From Gadus chalcogrammus (taxonomy: Eukaryota > Chordata > Actinopteri > Gadiformes > Gadidae), in assembly GCF_026213295.1 (NCBI RefSeq), contig NC_079413.1, positions 16,047,438 through 16,111,437 on the forward strand: 64,000 nt of DNA, given 5' to 3'. This document shows positions 57,007 through 64,000 of the stretch, in pieces. The notes below the pieces were generated by a model. It was given only the letters and a program-made list of their open reading frames with translations. It searched no databases and was not told the DNA's origin. The position numbers and the translations under genes were made by a program. Each line of letters starts with the position of its first letter. Position 1 is the first letter of the stretch.

Positions 57007-57644
57007 TGTTGGGAAAAACGGTCTGTCTAGTTACTGGACCAGATGAAATGAGACGGAGAGGTAATAAAGTCTGTCGGCACGAGGACCTTGGATTTATTAA
57101 GTAAAGTGGCAACGGTTATACAGAGTCATAAAGCGTGAGAGATCGAATATGTCTAAGTCCCTAATCAGCGCTGATGGTTCGTCCAGAGCTTCGCCTCCGT
57201 GGAAGGTCTGCTTCAGAAGAAGGTGAAGAGTCTCCGTGTGATGCACTCTTATGCTGTATCCTCCTCTCGATGAGGTGTGTGCGTTTGAGATGTGTATGGT
57301 TCTGTGTGTCTTTGCTTGACCTTGCCTCCCAGGCCCTAGTGTATGCATGTGTATCTTCTTGTGTTCTTCCTGACGGGGGAGAGCCTCACAGAGTCTCCTG
57401 TTTGTGGCCCTCCCGTTCTGAGGATGAAACGGTGCATTGTCTGAGTGTTTACCATTTGCTTGGAGGAGAAATGGGGCCTTGGTTCTGGCCTTCACCTGAC
57501 TATGTTATCAAGTATGTGTTATGTGTTAAAAGTTTGACTATATTGTAACGTGACTGCCATGTGTTGTGCTCCTCAAGCTAGGGTGGGAGTTAGCTATATT
57601 TATAATGTACATGTGATGTGCTCAGCAGGTTATTTTGCCCAACA
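57007..57644 (-). repeat. 5' LTR of the endogenous retrovirus
   Basis: 638 bp, TG...CA ends. It has a 7-base insertion relative to the other LTR near 57530 (TTAAAAG). Near-identity implies a recent insertion. Confidence 0.93.
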
Positions 57645-57689
57645 CGTGTCAACTGTGTTGTCTGTGTTGTTCTACTAAGCGGACGCTTG

Positions 57690-57993
57690 ATGGTGCCGTA
57701 TTACGACGTGATGACGTATGTACACGAGCCTACCGTGGCCAGGCCACAGTTGCGATTGCCTATGAATACAGGCCAGAGAACAATAGGGGCCAGTTGAGCA
57801 CGGTTAGGTGTGAAAACGGCTTTGTGGCCTTACTGTTCAAATGCAAATGTACTGGCTGGGGGAGGGGAGGTGCAGAGAGAGAGCGATAGAGAAAGCGGTG
57901 AAAACAGACCATTTAGCATATAGTTTCCAGGCAACTTCTTCTCATGAGGCAGGAGCTGACGACACAAACATGATACTTTTAAGACTAAGCCAT
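57690..57993. repeat. Inverted-copy arm A (host repeat split by the gypsy element)
   Basis: The right part (about 57815-57993) continues at 61860-61905 after the gypsy insertion. Together they match the reverse complement of 63088-63315, for example CATGATACTTTTAAGACTAA and CAGACCATTTAGCATATAG. Confidence 0.85.
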
Positions 57994-58532
57994 TGTTACG
58001 TTCCTATACGGCAAGTATGAGATTCTGCGTTTCCTTTCCTCCTATAGGCTGGTTGTTCCCGCCGTCGCCTGACGTCGCCTATAAAGACCGCCCAGCCCAG
58101 AATGCAAGGGCGGGGGATTTGTTCCTGGTCCCGCACGCCACCGATTGTTCATGTGTGAATTGTTATCTCTTGTGCTAAGTAATTTACGGTCCAGTGCCGT
58201 CTTTTCCCATGTGGGAACATTATTGCTTTCATTTCACTTTATACGTTGTTGGTGAGGAGAGGGTTGTTTTCACGTTTTAAGTTAGGTGGGAGCAGAGTAG
58301 ACATAGGTCCCGGCTAATTCACATTCCCTTTTACTTTCGGTGTAGGACAAGTTGGGTCCCCCAGAGTTAGGGTTAGTTAGGGTTTCCTTTCTGTTTTGTT
58401 ATCTTTCCTTTCGTTGATTTAATAACCGTCCCGCCATGTGTAAGGCAGCGTCTACTAAATAAAATGTCTGTTTCAACATGACTTTCAGTTTGTGTTACTC
58501 GGTCCGGTGTGACCCAAAGCGGTTTCGTAACA
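57994..58532 (+). repeat. 5' LTR of the gypsy element
   Basis: 539 bp. It differs from the 3' LTR by two substitutions that I can see (CATGTGGGAAC/CATGTGAGAAC and GCGTCTACT/GCGTCTGCT) and an 18-base indel near its start. A GCCTATAAAGACC promoter-like box lies near 58075. Confidence 0.95.
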
Positions 58533-58535
58533 TAA

Positions 58536-58546
58536 TGGGGGCTCGT
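58536..58546 (+). promoter_or_regulatory. Primer-binding site (tRNA-Pro-like)
   Basis: TGGGGGCTCGT begins 3 bases after the LTR. It matches the first 11 bases of the classical tRNA-Pro complement and then diverges. Confidence 0.7.
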
Positions 58547-58694
58547 AGCCGGTCTTTGAACCATTTGTGAGTTTTGAACGATCCGATTTTCCAGTGGTGA
58601 AAATCTTTTTTTTGTGGTGGTCGCACTGTGCATTGTGCACATTTAGTGTGCTGTGGTCACCCTTTGTTTGAACTTGCGATCGGGTTATTTCCTC

Positions 58695-58950
58695 GCAACA
58701 CGCGTTTACCCTCGCTCCTACGGAGGAGGCTCTGTTTCAATTACGCGTTTTTCCCTGTTAGCGATCGGGTTATTTCCTCGCTACACGCGTTTACCCTCGC
58801 TCCTACGGAGGAGGCTCTGTTCCCAATTACGCGTTTTTCCCTGTTAGTGATCGGTTTGTTTTCTTTTCTTCCTCGCAGTTATGTTTGATTTACACGCGTT
58901 CACCCTCGCTCCTACGGAGGAGGCTCTGTTTTCAATTACGCGTGATGACC
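58695..58950 (+). repeat. Triplicated gag-start segment in the leader
   Basis: CGCGTTTACCCTCGCTCCTA followed by CGGAGGAGGCTCTGTT and AATTACGCG occurs at 58701, 58786 and (with one change) 58895. The third copy is the actual gag N-terminus after the ATG at 58881. The first two lie upstream as decoys. A TTTTCTTCCTCGCAG acceptor-like stretch sits just before the ATG. Confidence 0.88.
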
Positions 58951-61088
58951 TTGTTACGGTTGCTGGCCACTACAAGCTTCAAGTCAGTGGTAGCCCTTCC
59001 AAGGCTGAGCTCCATGAGGGGCTCATCAATCACCTGCGGGACCGTGGAGTGTTTGGGAAAGTGCCTGTTGACGAACCTACGTCACCTACACGAGGTAAAG
59101 TTCAGCCCCTTTCCCCTGGTGAAGTTTCGGTGGAGTTAAAACGTCTGCAGTTGAGAGAAATGGAACTTGAGTGGGAGCGAGAGAAAAATATTAGGGATAG
59201 AGAGCACGAGTTACGTCTGAAAGAACTCGAATTTAATCAAGCTTTACGGCTTAAAGAAATGGATCTCCAGGCTCGGGAGGCTGATCTCCACTCTAAGTCG
59301 GGACAATTCGACGTTGCCCGTAATATCCGTGTCGTTCCACCTTTTCGTGAGGATGAGGTTGACAAATTCTTTGAGCATTTCGAGCGGGTAGCTACGACCC
59401 TGAAATGGCCAAAGGAGGTTTGGACCATGACGCTCCAGTGCGTTTTTAAAGGGAAGGCGCAGGAGGCTTACTCCGCGCTGCCTCTTGAAGATGCAGCGGA
59501 CTATGAGAAGGTCAAGCAGGCTGTTCTGCGTATGTATTCCCTGGTGCCAGAGGCGTATCGGCAGAAGTTCCGTGGCTATCAAAGCCCAGGGACGCTCTCG
59601 TACGTAGAGTTCGTTCGAGAGAAGGAAATGCTCTGCGATCGCTGGTTAAACTCGCAGGAAGTGCCAACCTTCCAAGCCCTTCGGGATCTTATTATTCTGG
59701 AGGACTTTAAGAATTGTCTGCCAACATCAGTCGCAATTCATGTTAGTGAGCATAAGGAGGTTACGCCGGCTGGTGCAGCGGTGCTCGCTGACGAGTATGT
59801 GCTTACGCACAAGCGTCTCCCCTCGGCTTCTAAACCCCCACCAAACATTTCCAGCCCTCCAACTGTGTTTAGGACTACGAAACAAGCCGTGCCTGATTCT
59901 TCCCACTTTTCACCTCGTGCGTCGGAATTTAAATCTACCAGCCCGACCTGCGGTTACTGTAAAAAGCAGGGTCACGTTGTTTCGGAGTGCTTTAAATTGA
60001 GGAACAAGAACAGGGCAGCTTTGCTTAACACAGAGGTCGGATTGTGTGTAGCTAAACCGCCTCTTTCTCAGGAAGACCCCGATGGTGGAAATCCCTGTTT
60101 TGCGCCTTTCATAATGGACGGTTTTGTGTCCCTACCCGGTGACCCTAGTGTGCGCGTACCGATTAAAATCTTGCGTGATACTGGAGCTTCACAAAGCTTC
60201 ATACTAGAAAATGCGTTGCCTTTCTGCGACATGACGTCTACCGGCTGCAGCGTTCTTGTGCGTGGTTTTGAAATGGGTTTAGTTAATGTCCCTCTGCATG
60301 AGATTTCCCTCCAATCGGACTTGGTTACTGGCACCGTTACCGTGGGTATACGTCCCTCTCTGCCTATCGCAGGTGTAGCCATGCTACTCGGTAACGATGT
60401 CTGTGGTGGCAAAGTTTTACCTGACCCTATCGTGTCTCATGTATCTCCGAAAACATTAACGTGTGATGACCTTTCCGTTAATTTCCCTGAGGTTTTCGCA
60501 TCTAGCGTCGTTACGCGTGCCTTGGCGAGACCCTCACTCATTCACGATAGTGTTGTCACTCAGACTGCTGAGTCACTGTCGTCCCATGCTGTTCCTAAAC
60601 TGTCTGTGGACCGAGATCTGCTTAGCAAGGAACAGAAAAATGACCCCTCTCTTGATACGCTCGTTTTTGAAGTTATGTCCGTTGAGGACATTGAGCAGTC
60701 GCCTCATGGCTATTTTTCCTTAGAGATGGGGGTCTTAATGCGCAAGTGGAGGCCTCTTACGGCCTCAGCGCAAGATGAGTGGAGGGTTCCGTACCAAATC
60801 GTTGTCCCTGCGTCGTTGCAACCAATTCCTGTTGCGTCGGAGTCTTTCGAGCACGTAATTCTGGACTGTGTCGGCCAGTTGCCTAAAACGAAATCTGGTA
60901 ACCAGTGGTTGTTGACTATCATGTGTAGTCTAACCCGTTTTCCCAAGGCAATTCCACTGCGTAGAATCACGGCTCCTGTCATCATCAAGGCCCTGCTGTG
61001 GTTTTTTTCCCTCTTCGGTCTCCCGAAGACCGTCCGGACGGACCGTGGTACTAACTTCATGACCCATGTGTTTGACACATTCGATTAG
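58881..61088 (+). CDS. Gypsy gag-protease-partial integrase, single open frame
   Basis: 735 codons from the ATG at 58881. Residues ~1-60 hold a SAP-like helix pair (DDLVTVAGHYKL). Residues ~85-135 are a charged coiled coil (LKELEFNQALRLKEMDLQ). Residues ~155-300 are the gag body. Residues ~355-370 form a CCHC knuckle (CGYCKKQGHVVSEC). Residues ~425-520 are a retropepsin (LRDTGASQSFIL, then MLLGNDV). A linker follows with DPSLDTLVFEV and LLMRKW-like text. At ~residue 647 (VVPASLQ/PIPVASE) the zinc-binding part of integrase is missing, and the frame continues into the core (VILDCVGQLPKT, GLPKTVRTDRGTNFM) with two catalytic Asp-type positions before stopping. The gag and protease appear intact. 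Confidence 0.9.
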   Translation: MFDLHAFTLAPTEEALFSITRDDLVTVAGHYKLQVSGSPSKAELHEGLINHLRDRGVFGKVPVDEPTSPTRGKVQPLSPGEVSVELKRLQLREMELEWEREKNIRDREHELRLKELEFNQALRLKEMDLQAREADLHSKSGQFDVARNIRVVPPFREDEVDKFFEHFERVATTLKWPKEVWTMTLQCVFKGKAQEAYSALPLEDAADYEKVKQAVLRMYSLVPEAYRQKFRGYQSPGTLSYVEFVREKEMLCDRWLNSQEVPTFQALRDLIILEDFKNCLPTSVAIHVSEHKEVTPAGAAVLADEYVLTHKRLPSASKPPPNISSPPTVFRTTKQAVPDSSHFSPRASEFKSTSPTCGYCKKQGHVVSECFKLRNKNRAALLNTEVGLCVAKPPLSQEDPDGGNPCFAPFIMDGFVSLPGDPSVRVPIKILRDTGASQSFILENALPFCDMTSTGCSVLVRGFEMGLVNVPLHEISLQSDLVTGTVTVGIRPSLPIAGVAMLLGNDVCGGKVLPDPIVSHVSPKTLTCDDLSVNFPEVFASSVVTRALARPSLIHDSVVTQTAESLSSHAVPKLSVDRDLLSKEQKNDPSLDTLVFEVMSVEDIEQSPHGYFSLEMGVLMRKWRPLTASAQDEWRVPYQIVVPASLQPIPVASESFEHVILDCVGQLPKTKSGNQWLLTIMCSLTRFPKAIPLRRITAPVIIKALLWFFSLFGLPKTVRTDRGTNFMTHVFDTFD

Positions 61089-61290
61089 ACACATTAGACG
61101 CATTAGAGGGCCCGATAATGTGGTGACGATTACATTTTTTCTGTTTAGCGTCTGGATTAGTGTAAATAAATTGTTTGTTAAGATGTTTTCTGTTAGAAAA
61201 AAAAAGGAAATGTTATGTACATTTGTGTATATTTGTATTTTTGTAAATATTCAGCTTGATTTTACAAACTTAACCCCCAATTTATTTTCT

Positions 61291-61302
61291 TAAGGGTGGG
61301 GG
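61291..61302 (+). promoter_or_regulatory. Polypurine tract
   Basis: TAAGGGTGGGGG immediately precedes the 3' LTR, the usual site of plus-strand priming. Confidence 0.8.
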
Positions 61303-61859
61303 TGTTACGTTCCTATACGGCAAGTATGAGATTTTGCGCAGCTGCGCTGTTCTGCGTTTCCTTTCCTCCTATAGGCTGGTTGTTCCCGCCGTCGCCTGAC
61401 GTCGCCTATAAAGACCGCCCAGCCCAGAATGCAAGGGCGGGGGATTTGTTCCTGGTCCCGCACGCCACCGATTGTTCATGTGTGAATTGTTATCTCTTGT
61501 GCTAAGTAATTTACGGTCCAGTGCCGTCTTTTCCCATGTGAGAACATTATTGCTTTCATTTCACTTTATACGTTGTTGGTGAGGAGAGGGTTGTTTTCAC
61601 GTTTTAAGTTAGGTGGGAGCAGAGTAGACATAGGTCCCGGCTAATTCACATTCCCTTTTACTTTCGGTGTAGGACAAGTTGGGTCCCCCAGAGTTAGGGT
61701 TAGTTAGGGTTTCCTTTCTGTTTTGTTATCTTTCCTTTCGTTGATTTAATAACCGTCCCGCCATGTGTAAGGCAGCGTCTGCTAAATAAAATGTCTGTTT
61801 CAACATGACTTTCAGTTTGTGTTACTCGGTCCGGTGTGACCCAAAGCGGTTTCGTAACA
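61303..61859 (+). repeat. 3' LTR of the gypsy element
   Basis: 557 bp. It contains an 18-base stretch (GCGCAGCTGCGCTGTTCT, partly palindromic) absent from the 5' LTR. Otherwise nearly identical. Confidence 0.95.
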
Positions 61860-61911
61860 GCCATACACAAATTATCAAATATATTAAAGAATTACAAATC
61901 ATTATTATTCT

Positions 61912-61962
61912 CCAGTATTCCTTCCTAAAACACTGATTCGGTGGGGATTGAACCCCGGACGA
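61912..61962. repeat. Short dispersed repeat with tRNA-like box
   Basis: CTCCAGTATTCCTTCCTAAA ... GGGATTGAACCCCGGACGAACG matches 48572-48622 with one or two changes. On the minus strand it reads GGGGTTCAATCCCC, like a tRNA T-arm, suggesting a SINE or tRNA-derived fragment. Confidence 0.6.
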
Positions 61963-62024
61963 ACGTTCTCTGGCTCAGTCTCAGACCGATCACTAGGAAT
62001 TAGCTGGAAGAGCCTATACTTATA

Positions 62025-62662
62025 CTTGTTGGCACAATGAATAGAATCAGACGAGAGATGCCCCCGTGTACAAAGGCACAGATGGAAAGATTCTCCTCCA
62101 AGGTGCTGAGGGCTGGGGAAGCCACACTCACCATTTACCAGGGAAAAAAACACGCAAAAACGTCAGCCTCCTCAGCACAATGCACCAGACAGTTTCAATT
62201 GACAATGGCCCCAAGAAAATGCCCGAAACTGTTTCCAACTACAACAGCACTAAATATGGCGTTGATGTTATGGACCAGATGGCACGCTTGTATTCAGTAA
62301 AGGGAGGGACCAGGCGTTGGCCTGTAGCTGTGTTCTACAACATCCTAGACCTGGCTGCAATCAATGCACACATTCTGTACAAACAGTGCATTGACGTAAA
62401 CATGACCAGGAAGAGATTTATTCTGGAGCTTGTGAAACAGCTGTGCGCGCCTCAGAGAATGGCCAGGACTGTGTCATCAGGGGCAGCATCAGTGGCATGT
62501 AGGCGACTTCTGATTGAAACTCCTTCCCCACCTACCAAAAGGAAAAAGTGTCAAGTCGCCAGATGTACTGGGAACAAGACTAGTGACGTCTGTGAGTCAT
62601 GTAGGCGACTTGTCTGTGGGAAATGCACTCAGCCTGCTAAGATGATCTGCAGTGAATGTTGA
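62025..62662 (+). pseudogene. piggyBac-like transposase C-terminal fragment
   Basis: The first frame (LVGTMNRIRREMPPC ... LTIYQGKK) shifts at a run of seven A (about 62143-62150) into RKNVSLLSTMHQTVSIDNG, YGVDVMDQMARLYSVKGGT, RRWPVAVFYNILDLAAINAH and ILYKQC. These are the DDE_Tnp_1_7 C-terminal blocks, including the last catalytic Asp in VDVMDQM. The end is the cysteine-rich domain CQVARC ... CESCRRLVCGKC ... MICSEC, then a stop at 62660. The N-terminal and first catalytic Asp regions are absent. A single homopolymer slip is the only break in the part that remains. Confidence 0.88.
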
Positions 62663-62836
62663 GACTGCTGTCCCGAAAGACATTTATTTTTCATCCTAGT
62701 TCCTAGTTCATTCAAAGTCAGACGTATTTTTTTGTTTTCTTTTTTTTACTGACTTACTGAAAGTCAATGTAGGCCTACTCTATACTCTAATAAACTCTAA
62801 TACACTCATTTAAAACCCAAGTCATTTGGTTATTTG

Positions 62837-63087
62837 CAGTGTTGGGCAGTAACGCATTACAAAAGTAATGCATTGCTGTAATGCATAGAGCTGGGACACG
62901 TCGCCTCCCCCCCCTCCCCCCTGCACTTATTTTTGTTGAAGCCCCGTTCTAAACAGCCTACTAGATGAACCCCCACTCCAGTCCAGTGGTAGCGGTAAAT
63001 ATGCACCAGAACGCTAGTCGCCAATCGTTTGAAACGGCTCACTCATTGTTTAATAAAAAAAAACTATTTCATTAATCCAAGCGTAAT
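62837..63087. mobile_element. One end of a hAT element (CAGTGTTGGG family)
   Basis: CAGTGTTGGGCAGTAACGCA followed by TTACAAAAGTAATGCATT matches the left end of the hAT at 15790. The inverted CCCAACACTG end is not found before 63087, where the inverted host repeat begins, so the element is truncated. Confidence 0.65.
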
Positions 63088-63320
63088 GATTTGGTATTCT
63101 TTAATATATTTGATAATTTGTGTATGGCTTAGTCTTAAAAGTATCATGTTTGTGTGGTCAGCTCCTGCCTCATGAGAAGTTGAGAAGTTGCCTGGGAACT
63201 ATATGCTAAATGGTCTGTTTTCACCTCTCTCTCTGTCACACCTCCCCTCCCCCAGCCAGTACATTTGCATTCGAATAGATAAGTAAAGCCACGTAAGGCC
63301 ACGAAGCCGATTTCAGGCCA
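63088..63320. repeat. Inverted-copy arm B with empty gypsy site
   Basis: Reverse complement of the arm that surrounds the gypsy element. It keeps GTATGGCTTAGTC uninterrupted at 63121-63133, where the other arm is split by 3.9 kb. Confidence 0.85.
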
Positions 63321-63329
63321 TCTGGCCGT

Positions 63330-63350
63330 GGGGGGGGGGGGGGGGGGGGG
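63330..63350. repeat. Poly-G tract
   Basis: A run of about 20 G, likely unstable and difficult to sequence. Confidence 0.9.
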
Positions 63351-63465
63351 ATCTCCACAGAGATAACGCAGCGATATGATCATGAGCAGTTGACTTCTAA
63401 CTTGATAAAGTGAAATGTGAGAGAGAAGGTGATGCAGTCGTATTAAACAAAGACGTTGAAAGATG

Positions 63466-63668
63466 TCCATTTCTTTGAATATTCTAAATTGACTGACCAT
63501 AGTATTTTTTCTCAACAGAAGTGGTCAGTGGTCAGTGGTGAGTTTCTTGGCTGCCTGCCGCGAAACTCCCCTGAATGGAATTTATGTGGCTGCAATTTCC
63601 CATGCAGTGTCTTCGTCATTGTGACAAAGGCTTATCAGTAACATTAATATTAAAATTAACTTTACCAT
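63466..63668. repeat. ~200-bp repeat, inverted relative to 48345-48540
   Basis: Near-complete reverse-complement match to the earlier copy. It contains a small tandem duplication (GTGGTCAGTGGTCAGTGG) absent from the other copy. Confidence 0.82.
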
Positions 63669-63670
63669 GA

Positions 63671-64000
63671 GTAAATGACATCCTTCTTGCTTTGGATAAA
63701 AATACAAGCACAATGCTTGTGATGTTGGATCTGAGCGCTGCGTTTGATACGATTGACCATAGCACTCTTCTTCACCGTCTTGAACACTATGTTGGTTTCG
63801 GGGGTATGGCTCTTGGTTGGCTTGAATCGTACCTCACAGATAGAACCCAATTTGTGCTTCATGAGGGTGCAGAATCGAAGCATTGTAAATTGCGCTTTGG
63901 CGTACCACAAGGGTCGGTTCTTGGTCCATTGCTTTTTGCAATTTATATGCTTCCCCTCGGTGACGTTATCCGCGGCTTCGGAATTAGTTTCCATTGCTAT
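63671..64000 (+). pseudogene. L2-like LINE fragment, same family as 690-6600
   Basis: The sequence matches 5957-6286 with few changes and encodes VNDILLALDKNTSTMLVMLD, LSAAFDTIDH, LHRLEHYVGFGG, GVPQGSVLGPLLF and FHCY up to the window edge. It is 5'-truncated at the fingers/palm boundary of RT and abuts the inverted ~200-bp repeat. No stop is seen within the window. Confidence 0.93.

Larger units (their letters stand above)
50266..57644 (-). mobile_element. Endogenous retrovirus, reverse strand, with decayed interior
   Basis: Two ~635-bp direct repeats (50266-50896 and 57007-57644) begin TGTTGGG and end CCCAACA. CGTG lies outside both (50262-50265 and 57645-57648), a 4-base duplication. Orientation is set by a purine tract on the minus strand beside the left LTR (GACTTGAGGGGGATA, 50897-50911) and a tRNA-binding-site-like TGGTGACCCCCGACGTG beside the right LTR. 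Recognisable minus-strand coding is limited to an integrase 3' part (about 52880-53318) and an env transmembrane part (about 52391-52630). No protease, RT or gag is seen. Confidence 0.88.
57994..61859 (+). mobile_element. Ty3/gypsy element (Gmr1-like), young, lacking RT and RNase H
   Basis: LTRs (57994-58532 and 61303-61859) begin TGTTACG and end CGTAACA. GCCAT flanks the element (57989-57993 and 61860-61864). A primer-binding site and a polypurine tract are in place. The inverted paralogue at 63125-63130 keeps a single GCCAT with no insert. The interior has one open frame: gag, protease, then pieces of integrase. Protease leading straight into integrase without RT between fits the Gmr1-type order (integrase before RT), known from fish. 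RT, RNase H and most of integrase are deleted. Confidence 0.92.

Overview
The window looks like a gene-poor, repeat-saturated stretch of a ray-finned (probably teleost) fish genome. The evidence is the mix of L2-like and RTE (Rex3-like) LINEs, DIRS, a gypsy element of the integrase-before-RT type, an ISL2EU-like element, several hAT families, a piggyBac relic, an endogenous retrovirus, and long (CA)n, (CT)n and minisatellite arrays. I see no convincing host gene. Almost every coding segment belongs to a mobile element and most are broken. The species cannot be named from sequence alone.

Layout. 1-387: 5' end of a hAT element. 690-6600: an L2-like LINE interrupted by a foldback element (1086-1955) and a hAT element (3446-4979, 8-bp target duplication). 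8085-10762: a TTAA-flanked foldback element carrying a second L2-like LINE. 10.8-13.0 kb: simple repeats. 13.1-14.4 kb: a palindromic hAT element and a probable solo LTR. 15.5-21.9 kb: a tandem duplication whose first unit has taken up a hAT element and an RTE with an uninterrupted ORF; the second unit preserves the empty sites. 21.9-25.3 kb: a decayed antisense LINE. 25.6-34.2 kb: an ~8.5-kb block with hAT-like ends holding a three-exon hAT transposase, again inserted in one unit of a tandem duplication. 35.8-38.2 kb: a broken gene of a family I cannot name, followed by a 61-bp satellite array. 39.3-42.1 kb: an ISL2EU-like transposon with a four-exon THAP transposase and a YqaJ-type nuclease exon lying antisense in its third intron. 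44.4-47.9 kb: a broken DIRS. 49.1-50.1 kb: a third L2. 50.3-57.6 kb: a reverse-strand endogenous retrovirus. 58.0-61.9 kb: a young gypsy element lacking RT/RNase H. 62.0-63.1 kb: a piggyBac 3' end and one end of a hAT. 63.7-64.0 kb: a second copy of the first L2 family, running off the window.

The most interesting points are: the antisense nuclease nested in a transposase intron; the unnamed degenerate gene with its satellite; two LTR elements whose LTR pairs are nearly identical although their interiors lack the enzymes needed to move; and duplicated DNA that supplies built-in empty sites, so several insertions can be dated and bounded to the base.
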